Shown: one piece after another, positions 22,735 through 32,984 of the stretch | Numbering within the stretch: the stretch's first letter is position 1 | Layout of the letters: each line of letters starts with the position of its first letter | Assembly (NCBI GenBank): GCA_003868215.1 | Contig: QWDQ01000045.1 | Span: 124,001 to 188,000, forward strand | From: Pseudophaeomoniella oleicola | Lineage: Eukaryota; Ascomycota; Eurotiomycetes; Phaeomoniellales; Phaeomoniellaceae | Reading direction: 5' to 3' | Length of the DNA: 64,000 nucleotides | Notes under the pieces: model-generated | The model's input: only the letters and a program-made list of their open reading frames with translations | Database searches by the model: none | Told to the model about the DNA's origin: nothing | Made by a program: the position numbers and the translations under genes

Positions 22735-23604
22735 ATGCCTAACGCAGTCGCCGCCAATGTCTTTGGGACACTAGGAGCGATATGCTGGTCCGTCCAACTG
22801 ATCCCTCAAATCATCATCAACTACCGCCGTCATGACACCACCGGCCTGCAACCGACGATGATGATACTATGGGCAACAGCAGGGTTACCGCTGGGTGTCT
22901 ACAACATCGTCGAAGATTTCAACGTTGCACTCAAGATCCAACCACAGATCCTGACTTTTCTCAGCCTGATCACGTGGTCCCAGTGCAAGTACTACAGCTC
23001 GAACTGGCCCATCAGAAGGACTCTTGCCGTTACCGTGCCCTTCATGGCAGTAATGGCCGGCATCGAGGTCGGTCTTGTCTACGCTCTAAGAAGAGGGCGA
23101 GATGAACGCCACCATTGGCCCGTGATTCTCATGGCAGTTCTTTCCGCCTGCTTCCTCTGCGCCGGCGTATTGCGACACTACTGGGACATCTACAACGAAC
23201 GCACCGTCCGCGGCATATCCTTCCTCTTCGTCGGAATCGATGCGATGGGCGATCTCACCTCGCTCATATCCGTCTTCTTCGAACCGCGCCGTCCCCTGAA
23301 CATTCTGGGGATGGTCATATATGCATCGGAGCTCGTGCTGTGGCTTGGCGTGTTCGCTTGTGGCGGATACTTTAATTTCAGACCGTGGATTCGGGCTCGG
23401 CGGCTGCGGGGGAAGCAGAAACGTGAGAGTAGTGGCGGTGGTGGTACTAACGATGTCGTTGAGCTTGAAACGTCGGCGTCGACGAGGCCGGAAGTGACGG
23501 TGACGACATCTTCTGCGCTCGAAAGGCAGACTTCGGGACAGTCAATGTCGTCTTCGAGGAGCCGGACAGTCTTCCGAACAGCGTCAGTTGATCGAGAGGC
23601 GTGA
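22735..23604 (+). CDS. PQ-loop repeat membrane protein
   Basis: Seven-helix-type PQ-loop protein (family of cystinosin, vacuolar YPQ exporters and SWEET/MPC-like folds), 289 residues in one exon. The first PQ loop is ICWSVQLIPQIIINYRRHDT near residues 18-37. Later hydrophobic segments include MMILWATAGLPLGVYNIV, TLAVTVPFMAVMAGIEVGLV, VILMAVLSACFLCAGVL and VIYASELVLWLGVFACGGYF. The second repeat (GISFLFVGIDAMGDLTSL) lacks a literal PQ. The last 70 residues form a Ser/Thr-rich cytosolic tail. Substrate unknown; amino-acid or cation export from a vacuole-like compartment would be usual. ATG at 22735 is preferred over an upstream non-ATG opening. It diverges from CHZ1. Confidence 0.82.
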   Translation: MPNAVAANVFGTLGAICWSVQLIPQIIINYRRHDTTGLQPTMMILWATAGLPLGVYNIVEDFNVALKIQPQILTFLSLITWSQCKYYSSNWPIRRTLAVTVPFMAVMAGIEVGLVYALRRGRDERHHWPVILMAVLSACFLCAGVLRHYWDIYNERTVRGISFLFVGIDAMGDLTSLISVFFEPRRPLNILGMVIYASELVLWLGVFACGGYFNFRPWIRARRLRGKQKRESSGGGGTNDVVELETSASTRPEVTVTTSSALERQTSGQSMSSSRSRTVFRTASVDREA

Positions 23605-24631
23605 ACTTATCAAAGTGTAGGTATCTCCAACTTAAATTTTCAGACGGCCAGTATCTTGTGGAATACCGCGGTGTTCCCTGAATCAACCAACCTGCTTGAG
23701 CGGAGGGGGGGAACTATTCTTAATAAGCAGGATCACATGCGCACGATGGGCTTCGAAGCAAGTTGAATGTGCGTCACTTGAATAGGGTCAGCCACGGCTT
23801 CTGCACATCTGAAGCGAAAGATACGCTGTTTGTGAAGTCTAAGTCGTTCTTGATCCGCATCGGAACCTACAGCGATGCGACAGTTACTAATCGGGGCGTA
23901 CCCCCTCGCGAGACGACAGACAACTCATGATAATAATACTAAAATGCTGAAGACGGATATGGCCCTTCTCATAATAAGTTACTGCCGCCAGTTCTATATG
24001 CTCACACCATGACTACTTGGCACCATCGACCCATCCGATGCCAGATGAAACAGACTGATGAATTGCAGTAAACAAAGGCGGCGAAAATTGATCAGACGAG
24101 AAACAAGACTCGAAGATCGATTACGAGGTCAAAACGCTCTGCTTTCAGAGAAACCCTCAGCAGTCAACTTTGATAGATCAAGGCAGATACTCTGAGCTCC
24201 CATCTGCCACCTGCTTTACACATGATCCGAGAATCCTAAATCGCAAGAAATGATCGACGGAGGCTCGTCGCCCGAAACCCGCAAGCTCTGAAGGGCCCGG
24301 CGCCGTGAGCTGCGATCACCTGCAGGAAACTGTAGCCTAAATGGTCATCATCGGCTCGATCGTGACTGACCGATCAATTTTCCACGCGAGGGTCTGGGCA
24401 ATGACCTTGAGGATGGAAAACAACATCATTATATCACAAAACGAACGAGTCGCACCGCAAGGAGTCTGTATTCACTTTTCGGGGAGGCGCATTGGAAATA
24501 TAACGAGTCTTGAAGCACCCTCGCTTCCAAGTCTTTCGTATCCTTCGTATGTCATCGAGCTTGTCAGTCCGGATTGTATGACCCGTGAAGCGGAAAAGGG
24601 GGAGATATTGGTGCCAGTTGATCCAAACTGT
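23605..24631. other. intergenic, convergent 3' regions
   Basis: About 1 kb between the PQ-loop gene and the kinase gene. No supported gene or RNA. Confidence 0.6.
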
Positions 24632-26375
24632 TCATAGATCAGCCAAATGCTTTCTCACCGTCTCAATATCCAAACGTAGATCTGGGTCTGTGGCCAGCAT
24701 AGCTGTGATCAGCCTGTGGGCGCCAAGCTGGGACACACTACCGTGTCCACACAGCATGTTGAGGGTCTTCATAAAGGTTGGTGCCTCTAATGCAATGTTG
24801 CAAGAGCAGTCCACGTCTGAATTTTCAAAGCTACTCCATAAATCCTGACAACCGACGGAACCCTGACAAGACACCGCAAGTATGAGCGCAAAGCAGCAGC
24901 CTAGCTGCCACACATCGGATCGAAGAGAACTTCCAGTCATATTCACCTGCTCTGGTGCCAGATAGGCGTATGTACTCTTATTATAGTCCGTCGGACTTCC
25001 ATCTCGGAAGATCTTGCTAATGCCCAAGTCAGCGATGATAGGGCGAATGCCTCGGGGTCCAGCGTCGTAGAGCAGGATGTTCTCCGGCTTGAGATCTTTA
25101 TGCTTGATGGACCTTTCGTGCAGATAGCTCAAGCCGTCGCCGAGGCCGTGAAATATCCGATACACCTGCCTCTCTGTTCTGTGACTGCCTTGAACGAACC
25201 AGGAAGCATCACGGCACCTTTGAGAATCGCTCTGATGGAGGAACATGGAAAGTGTGTACGGTGCCCAAGGTTCCATGACGAGATAGAAGGTACTTGGATC
25301 GTCTTCTATTTGATAGGCGTCCAGAAGTTTGACGATATTCGGATGCTTGCATATTTGAAGCATTGTCAGCTCTTTACCGACTGCGCTCTGGCTCTTCGAG
25401 GTGTGGTTTCTACTAAGCTGCTTGATGGCAACTATGGTGTGTGTTTTGGTGTTCTCTGCTTTGAACACGAGGCCAAAACTGCCACTCCCGACTGCGGCTC
25501 CGTCTTCTCTCCTGTATGGGACATCACTGCTTCTTTGGTACAGTCGAACGTTGAGGGGATCTGTGATTGTCTGTAAGTACTCTGTCCAATCATTAGATAA
25601 GCATCTGAAATAATATCAGCGATAGTGAAATGATTTTATAGTAGTACGAATCTTACAAGAAATTTTCGATAAGCTCTTCTACCCGAGCCTTTTCAGGGTA
25701 TGAGTCATCAGTTGAAGGCGCATTTCGATATCTACCTTCTGAGACTTTCAACAAGTCGTTCCAGAGAGCAGACATTTTTGGAAATAGATGTATCTCCGCT
25801 TCCTTTTCAATACGGCGGCGTTTATCTTCCATGTATGGAGACTCGCTCTTCAAAATGTCATTATCCAGCATCGCTTTCAATTTTTTTGACAGTCTCTGAT
25901 AGTCAGAGGGTCTCTGCGTCGCTGGCCGTCTGCGGTTCCGAATCGGGTTGTCGTCACTGGAGAGTATATCGAGTTTCTTGTCCAGCAGGCTCAAGACCTC
26001 CTCGGTCCTCCGCTTGCACTCAGAAAGTACAAGATCCAGCATCAGCATAGCTTGTTTGTCGGACTTCGTGTTAGGATCAAATCCAAGCGCCCCGAGCCCG
26101 CGCCTGACTTTCTCATGAACCAATGCGGACTGCGAAAACGGTCGTTGGCTATCAATATAAGCATTGCATTGCTGGACAGCAATCTCGCAGAACTGGACTA
26201 GATCATGAAGTGGAAGAGAAGTATTGGAATCGTCAGGGTTCTTTGTTGCCCCAGTCTCGAGCCGTTGACATATTTCGCGTGTGGCTTTGAATGTCTGGAG
26301 ACTGTCTTGATATGCCTCATCTGTAGGACCCTTCATGTCTACAGCTGACAAGGATTGGCTTGTATTGAGATTCAT
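24632..26375 (-). CDS. protein kinase with an unrecognised helical N-terminal region
   Basis: Two exons, 26375-25657 and 25604-24632 (52-nt GT-AG intron with a CTGAT branch), give 563 residues. The C-terminal half is a complete kinase domain: glycine loop GSGSFGLVF (about 279-287), VAIK Lys301, Glu in GKELTML, catalytic loop HKDLKPEN (408-415), metal motif ADLGIS (DLG rather than DFG, 432-434), APE (456-458) and SDVWQLGCC. The key Lys/Asp/Asp residues are kept, so it may be active despite HKD and DLG in place of HRD and DFG. The first 240 residues are charged and probably helical (FKATREICQRLE, LMLDLVLSECKRRTEEVL, RLSKKLKAMLD), and I recognise no domain there. It resembles lineage-expanded fungal kinases rather than a conserved signalling kinase. 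Start ATG 26375; ATG 26336 is an alternative. Confidence 0.8.
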
Positions 26376-26546
26376 TAGCAGAAGGCTAGAAGGCTGAAAG
26401 GTTGGAAGGCTTATCGGGAGTGTGCTAAGGAGTCGATAGGAATTATTCCTTGACAATTATTCGGATTTGTGTGTGCGTTACAGTCTCAACCATCCTGGAA
26501 CCAGGATGTGACGAGTCGTACATATCAATGGAGAAGGTTATGTTAT

Positions 26547-26566
26547 GTGACGTGACGTGACGTGAC
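26547..26566. promoter_or_regulatory. tandem GTGAC/TGACG array upstream of the kinase gene
   Basis: Four head-to-tail 5-bp units GTGAC create three TGACG half-sites, the core bound by CREB/ATF-type bZIP factors. It lies about 170 bases upstream of the kinase start. The array is seen; regulation is inferred. Confidence 0.4.
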
Positions 26567-27118
26567 AACTGCGGCCCCCAAGCTGGCGCGTAATACCACC
26601 GACTGCTAGGCCCCAAGATTTCCGCTATGGCACTCCTCTCTATGTTTAGACATCCTCGGGGGTGAACACCTCTCAAATTACAGAGGAATATCACCCAAGA
26701 CCCTCTTTCCTACTGTAAAGTTCTACAGGCTTTGAAGTTCCTATTTCGAGATCATGATCGTGATGGGCATGAGAATTCGAGTTTCTATCCTTCGATCTGG
26801 ATCCAATACAGCACTGCAACATTGCTATCACAGTCCGTTGAGGCATGTCGAGAGACATGTCGAAAAGAACAGAAGAGATCTTGAAATTCATTCGGGTCGT
26901 CGCACGTTGACATATATTGGCATGCGTATATCGTAAGGATGAAGGAAAAGGAAACGTTAATTGTGAATAGAGAGACGATGTCACGCACACAACGCACCCA
27001 AAATCGGTAAACAGGCATCGGTAGCTAGCTAGGTGTACAAGAACTGTGCAGATCAGAGACAGAGACACACAGGGTAGGGTGACAGAAGAACAAAGCTTGG
27101 CGTGACACGATCTAATTC
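26567..27118. other. intergenic
   Basis: Between the kinase promoter and the 3' end of the OPT gene, which lie on the same strand. No supported gene. Confidence 0.6.
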
Positions 27119-29733
27119 TCACCACTTCCACGTGCCGGCCGCAGGACCAAAAGCCTCACCCTCATTGAGCAGCGTCTGGATATTCTCCTCACCTAGAGCA
27201 TCCTGCGTGTTGAACACGTAGCCGTTGCCCCACCAGCTCGGCGCGCTGCGACCAGGGAGGAAAACGGCGAAGAAGATGATGATGGTGGAGATGGCGAGGC
27301 CAACGTCGAGGCCGGCAGAGGTGATGTAGTTGTATCGCATCCACCAGCCACGGTACTTACCCCGGATGTATTTGTTGAAGACGAAGCCGACGGTGCACCA
27401 GGAGAGGTAGGTGAGGGGTGTGAGGGGAGGGATCCAGCCGGTCGAACCGAAGATGAGGGGAGCGGAGAGGAAGCGGATATTGGAGCGAGGCAAGAGGCGT
27501 GCGCCGAGGTAGATGACGAAGGGGAGGAGGAAGCCGGCGAGCCAGAAGTATTGGAGCTTGACGTAGAGGGCGCCATCGGAGAAAAGATGTTTGGGTCCGA
27601 TGACACCCCAGATCACAGAAGCATTGTAGAAAGTACGGATACTGCCGCAGGTGAAGTTACCTTTGGCCTCAGAAGTACAGATGTTCTTGATGGCACCCAT
27701 TGCCCATTGCATAACGCCAAGTTGGACCAAGCACGACCAAATTGTGGCAATGGTCTGGGCGAAGAACATGGGCCGTTGAGGAACTTTGAGATAGTGGCCT
27801 AGTTTCAAGTCTTGAGTGAAGTAGAGCGCTTGAGTCATAGTGATGTATCCGTATGTCTTGAACATCATCATCGCCACTGGATGGCCTGGCTGGAGGTATC
27901 CAATGATGAATTCCGTAAAGACGTTGAGCCCAAGTTGGATGTTGGTAAAGGCTTGAACCATTCCGATTGGGACAGTCCAGATGAAAGAGATGGCGAAAGC
28001 GAGGATGAGCGAGTACCATGCCATGTGAGTAGGGTAACCATAGATGCACGCAAATGAAAATGCTACCATCGTGACGAGAATGATGGAATACCACCAGAAG
28101 GGCACGAGCTTGTATTTTCGCATCATTTTCATATGAATATCGTCGAGTTCGCCGCGTGACGACTTCCAGCGGGACCATATCTCTCTGCCATGGAACAGAC
28201 CCGTATGTGAGATGAGGGCAGCAATAGAGGCGAAACTGAGACCATAGGCCAAAGCGAACGTTGTGGAGAGGAACAATGGGGAATACGCCTCGTATGCTGC
28301 TGGGTCAACCACATGCTCCGGTGTCAAGATCTTACTAACGTTGTAGATCTGCTGTGTATTATCCCAAATATGATTGTCGCTGATCGGAAGATACTGGCCG
28401 TACCACACACCACTGTAATGGATAGCGCAGGTGATGATCCAGAAGAAGAAGACGGTCCCGATCAGAGTGTTTCCAATGGCGTGCCATGGAGCGATCAGCG
28501 GACTTCCAAGCGCAGATGTGATCTCCGACCAATCGAAGGTGATTGGCAAAAGACTGATACCTGTAGTCATTCCGAAGAGCTGATTGAGAACGACATTATT
28601 CGGCCTAATCCATGTGACAAACGCAAAGAGACTGAGCCCTTGGAAAAGGAGACCTGGGATCCTATGTGAAGTCAGGAGGGCTACATTCTTGCAACAATGA
28701 GTCATCTCAACTTACCAATACCATAGAAATGACCCTCCGAAGATTATCAAAAACCAGCGATAACGAGAGATGGACCATCCGTTGGTTCTCGAAGGATCCG
28801 ATGGAGCGTGGTCATGTAGAGCATACATGAAGGCGGTGTTGACCAGAGCAGCGGGCCAGATCATAGCCGCTGGTTCGACCAGCCATTTGCGGAACATACC
28901 AGCAATACCGAAGCCAACGCATTGTGTGGAGAGAGCAAACAAAATGTTAAAGCCCCATCCCCAGCTCTTGAAGTGGTAAAATTCACGAAGAGACACGATG
29001 GTGTCAGTAAAGTAACCAGTGCCTCCTCCGAACGCTGCATTCGCCATGACGACAATGAGGGTATGTTCTTTGATGTTAAATCTCCCTGGCCGCAGATTGA
29101 AATGGACACCCAACACTTTGAACCTGCGATCAGGGAAGATCATGTCCCACCCTCTGCCCAGTGGGTAGGCGAGCAGTTGAACAACATATGGACTAATAAC
29201 AATCAGGGGTATACGCATGTTGAAAAGTGCGTTCAGGCCCGATGCGATGGTTGTCAGTACCATGCCTATGACCCAAGCACGAATCGTGCTGACTGGCAAA
29301 TCCTCATCGTAGTTGCGCACGACGGCGCGAACCTAGAAGACCGTCAGCTTGAGATCCTTGGGCAATTCCGACGAGGTCAATGTACTTCGGGATATGGGGA
29401 GTTCTCGATCATGTCGCCTACAAGCTGCGCTTCCGCTTTAGGATCATGTGCATTCGTGGCCTCACCGATGACTTCGAAGGCATCATTGCTCATGTTAGGG
29501 TCCCAACGATGATCGCTATGGAAAATACTGAGCTTGCGATTCGCCTCAGTCTCACTGATATCGCGAATCTCATTGTAGACGGGATCCTTCTCATCAAGAC
29601 CGACAGCTTCTGCTGGGATTTGGATGGAAGGGCCATCCTGCGTACCAATGGTGTCGCCATGAGCTCTCGGGGGTTGATCATCTGTATTTGACCTCGCAAA
29701 GCCAAGTCTCTTCTTGAATCTTTCCGTCGACAT
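27119..29733 (-). CDS. OPT-family small oligopeptide transporter
   Basis: Proton-coupled importer of small peptides or metal-peptide conjugates at the plasma membrane (OPT family, ISP4/OPT branch). Exons 29733-29386, 29332-28716 and 28661-27119 join in frame to 835 residues, the usual family length. About 115 cytosolic N-terminal residues precede the first block VVRNYDEDLPVSTIRAWVIG. OPT landmarks follow: NIKEHTLIVVMANAAFGGG (near residue 180), SISRYRWFLIIFGGSFLWYW, IPGLLFQGLSLFAFVTWI, FEMKTYG-like MMMFKTYGYITMTQAL, DLKLGHYLKVPQRPMF and a C-terminal FLPGRSAPSWWGN / AAGTWKW. Many long hydrophobic helices are present and no break is seen. Introns are 53 and 54 nt. Confidence 0.93.
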
Positions 29734-30455
29734 TGTGAAGATCGAGCGATGCTCGAGGACAGGCTCAAAGAAAAGGGGCAATATGATCGCACATCTGTGG
29801 TACAAAGTCGGGAGGTTCAGCAGTAGATATAGCTGAGCAGAATCCTCACTAGGTCACCCACGCCACGGCTTCCCAAGTATACAGGTCCATGCATTCTTGA
29901 GGGCTGGGTGACAGGTATCGATACGAGATCACCCACCTTCAGAGTAAGCGGTAACAGCAGGAAATGCAAACCAGGATACCCGCACTTTAATCGAGGTAGA
30001 TGCCAAGTCAATAATGCAGCCATAGGGTCCAAATGGGGAAGTGGATGAAGCAAGCTGCAGGGCGTACGGAAGGCTGGGTGGTTCACTCCCTCCTCGAACC
30101 TTTCTTGATTATTGGAGCATCATCAACGGTCAGGATCTCTTGGATCTCAATCCCGTCACTCGAGGGGTTACATCCTAGCCACACCCCGTAAATGGCAGAA
30201 GCTAAGGCAGAATTGGTCATTGATCATGTGTGTGTTCCCCAGACTGGCGCAGGGCCAGCGATGTACAGTACACATAAAGCAAGCAAAGGGTGGACGATGT
30301 TGAATGGATCTCCCGCTGCCTCGCTAGCCCCACGATTCCAAGAGAGAGACGATCTAGGCCTCACTCGCTAGTAAACCGTAAGATTGTAAGGTTGAGATCG
30401 ATGAGCGACAGATATCCGTGAAATTGGGTGCTGACAAGTGGCGTCAGACACGGAC
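29734..30455. other. intergenic
   Basis: Upstream region of the OPT gene. Several short frames, none supported. Confidence 0.6.
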
Positions 30456-30892
30456 CTAACCTTTCATTACACCACCAGTAGAACCTCGAGGAACGTTAGA
30501 GACGTTATCGGGAGATACGAAGCTGTTCGGAGCAGTCTCGTTTCCGTATAGTGAGACTTGCTCAGGGCAGATGTCGGTGTGCTCAAATGCGTAAAACGAG
30601 TACATTTTGCACCCGAAATGGCGTTGACTACCGAGAGACTTTCCTCCCTTGCAGTTGTGTCCCGTGGTGAATCTGGTGCAGTAGAAGCTGCGAGCTGTAA
30701 TTAGTCTGATCTCAATCAAGAAGCATCGTAGCTTCACACAGGAAGTCGATGACCGATCATCCTGTTGTCCTACGAAGCTGCAGACGAAAGATGCAAGTTA
30801 CTCTCGGTACCATACTCTACTGTCTCATCCCACGACTCGTTTTCAGGTGACGAGCCGTTGTGACTGGCGATGGCATCTCTTTGAGTTCGCAT
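30456..30892 (-). CDS. small Cys-containing hypothetical protein, two exons
   Basis: Proposed exons 30892-30811 and 30694-30456 (116-nt intron, donor GTACCG, acceptor TTACAG) join in frame to 106 residues. The mature-looking part runs RSFYCTRFTTGHNC, GSQRHFGCKMYSFYAFEH, TDICPEQVSLYGNE and ends STGGVMKG. Four Cys at even spacing suggest two disulphides, as in small secreted proteins. However, no signal peptide is seen: the first exon starts MRTQRDAIASHNG, and coding-like sequence (KHLSSNKGIPGARK) continues upstream of that ATG, so a further 5' exon may be missing. No family recognised. Confidence 0.4.
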
Positions 30893-31330
30893 TAATTTCC
30901 TTGCGCCGGGGATGCCCTTGTTACTAGAAAGGTGCTTTGATACAGCCACATTACGTGTAATTTACAGATTTGGGGGTGAAGAGGTGAGAAGGTGAGAAAG
31001 TGAGAAGCGTCTCCTGTAATAACTTGAACCGAGGTTGAAAGTTGGAGGTTGCGAGTTTCGACAGGTCGTTGAAACGATTGTCGATTGTCGAAGCTTTGCT
31101 CGAATCAATCAATTAACCAACCAACCACGCGACCTAAGAAACAGTAAATTACCTCGAGCTCAGGGCTTGAATCCTTTGAGTTAGAGCGACGATGTTTATA
31201 TGTTTATCGACTTCTTCACGTCCAATATATATGGTGACCTCCTAAGATCGGGGCCAATCCCCTATTCACCACACACACCTCATTCACCCTTCGGCGCCTC
31301 ATTCATTCATTCAGCAGTCTTCCTCCCGAG
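30893..31330. other. intergenic, divergent promoters
   Basis: Between the small Cys protein gene and the transposase-derived ORF. CATT-rich leader at 31270-31320; no terminal inverted repeat found. Confidence 0.5.
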
Positions 31331-32509
31331 ATGTCATCAAGTCCTCCTACGCCTACGTCGGATCGTCCGAGAACCAAGGCCCATTACGATGCTACTGTAT
31401 TGGACGAATTACGAGGGGCGCGCAAAATCGTCGAGCTGGGTCAGACGAATCCAGATCTCAAAGTCGCAGATATCAGTGACCGCCTCTTATATCGTACCCT
31501 CAACATACCACAGAGCACAGGCCGTCACCTTATGAAAAGACTTTATAGAACTCCCAAACCCCATGGGAAAGACACCAGAGGCCGTAAGCATAAGATCAAT
31601 GACACTCAACGCCGTGCCATCCTGGGTATCATCGAAGGAGATCCCGATGCGCGCTCTTTGACGCCTTCCCAATTGGCAGCTTCGATTGGTATCGACGACG
31701 TCTCATCACATACCATTCAACGATTGCTTCGATCCATGGGGTATAAGAAGTGTATGACATGCGGTGAGCCTCTACTTAGCGACGACCAGCGCGAAGGGCG
31801 TATCTTCATGGCAAATTGGATTCTCTCGAAGGGTACGTCCTACCTCGAACGAGTCCTCTTCTCCGATGTAGTTCATTTTGGTATCGATCTGAATGGGAAG
31901 CTACGAGTTTTGCATGGGTCCGACCAAACCCACCACTCGGAATGCCTGACCGAGGCTCCCAAGCAAAAGTCAAAGCGTTCTAGATTAATCGAATACCATT
32001 GCTGGGCTATGGTAGGCTGGAATTACAAGAGCAAACTACACTTCTGGAAGTCGCCTACTGGTATGCTCAACGGCCAGATCTACAAAGAAATTCTACAACG
32101 AATGGTTCTACCCACCATCAAAGAGCAGCCTATCCGCGTCTTCGAAATCGAACGCGATAGCGCCCACTTCACAGAAGAAACTCAGACTCTCCTCCGCGCC
32201 AACAACGTAGAATACTTTCTCAATCCTCCCAAGTCTCCCGATTTTTCCGTAGTTCAGCATGTCATCTCCGGTTTATCCTCGAACTTCGAAATGAAGAGCT
32301 GGGCCGGCAGCAGCAGCACCACTGCCACTGAAGAAGCAGAACAAGAAGCGCTTGTGAAACAGGCCGTGGTCGAAGCGTGGAATGATATCACGCAAGACTC
32401 TATTAATAAAGAAGTCGCACGTCTGCCGTCTACGTTGGAGGACCTCGTGAAGCTGTTCGAACCCGATCCTGATCCTGATCCTGCTGCTGTGATTACGACT
32501 GATGATTGA
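31331..32509 (+). CDS. Tc1/mariner-like transposase-derived protein, probably immobile
   Basis: Uninterrupted 392-residue frame. An N-terminal helix-turn-helix pair (RKIVELGQTNPDLKVADISD, then NDTQRRAILGIIEGDPDARS with LTPSQLAASIG) precedes a DDE/D-type core. The first acidic residue is Asp179 in LFSDVVHFG. The second is Asp276 in EIERDSAHF. The block NPPKSPDFSVVQHV matches the family's PxxSPDLNPIExxW, but Gln309 replaces the catalytic Glu/Asp and the Trp is lost. The tail ends in a PDPDPDP run and TTDD. No terminal inverted repeats or TA duplication were found around it. An intact frame with an altered active site suggests a domesticated gene rather than a fresh insertion. The second exon-free possibility, a recently dead element, cannot be excluded. 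Confidence 0.72.
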   Translation: MSSSPPTPTSDRPRTKAHYDATVLDELRGARKIVELGQTNPDLKVADISDRLLYRTLNIPQSTGRHLMKRLYRTPKPHGKDTRGRKHKINDTQRRAILGIIEGDPDARSLTPSQLAASIGIDDVSSHTIQRLLRSMGYKKCMTCGEPLLSDDQREGRIFMANWILSKGTSYLERVLFSDVVHFGIDLNGKLRVLHGSDQTHHSECLTEAPKQKSKRSRLIEYHCWAMVGWNYKSKLHFWKSPTGMLNGQIYKEILQRMVLPTIKEQPIRVFEIERDSAHFTEETQTLLRANNVEYFLNPPKSPDFSVVQHVISGLSSNFEMKSWAGSSSTTATEEAEQEALVKQAVVEAWNDITQDSINKEVARLPSTLEDLVKLFEPDPDPDPAAVITTDD

Positions 32510-32984
32510 TGAAGTGATAAACCAGCATATACTGTACTTGTACTTCTACATTTGTAGCAATATACAATCTGCTTTCCTTTCATGAATCCCATAGGCAAGT
32601 ATCTGCACTAGGATTAGGTGAGACTTTCCCTGTTCTTCGTTTGTAGATAGACAGGCCGTTATTGTTGTGCATGTGTATAGTCCGTGATATGTAGTCGTCG
32701 TCTCCACCCCTTATCCCATACAAAGACCACTGACACTTCAATCATCATTTGTTTATGGGGGAGAAGTAAAGAATGAGGTGGTAGAAGGGATGGGCTGAAG
32801 GCACCACTCGCGCGTACTCCTAATTCTTCTCCAACTTCGATGTCAGACAGTGGAATCCTGATTCGCTTATCTCAATCAGATATCTTCATTATTACTGGAT
32901 TCACCGTCTAGACAAGACGCTCTATACTTGCCCAATAGTGGCAATTTTGCCAGCGATTGGAAGGGACGTTGTTGTTTCCCGAGT
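32510..32984. other. intergenic
   Basis: Between the transposase-derived ORF and the Zn2Cys6 gene. No feature seen apart from the likely promoter. Confidence 0.6.

Noticed and set aside
27193-27606. Ser/Pro-rich 137-residue frame inside the OPT gene
   Set aside because: Off-frame shadow of the OPT C-terminal exon caused by its codon bias.
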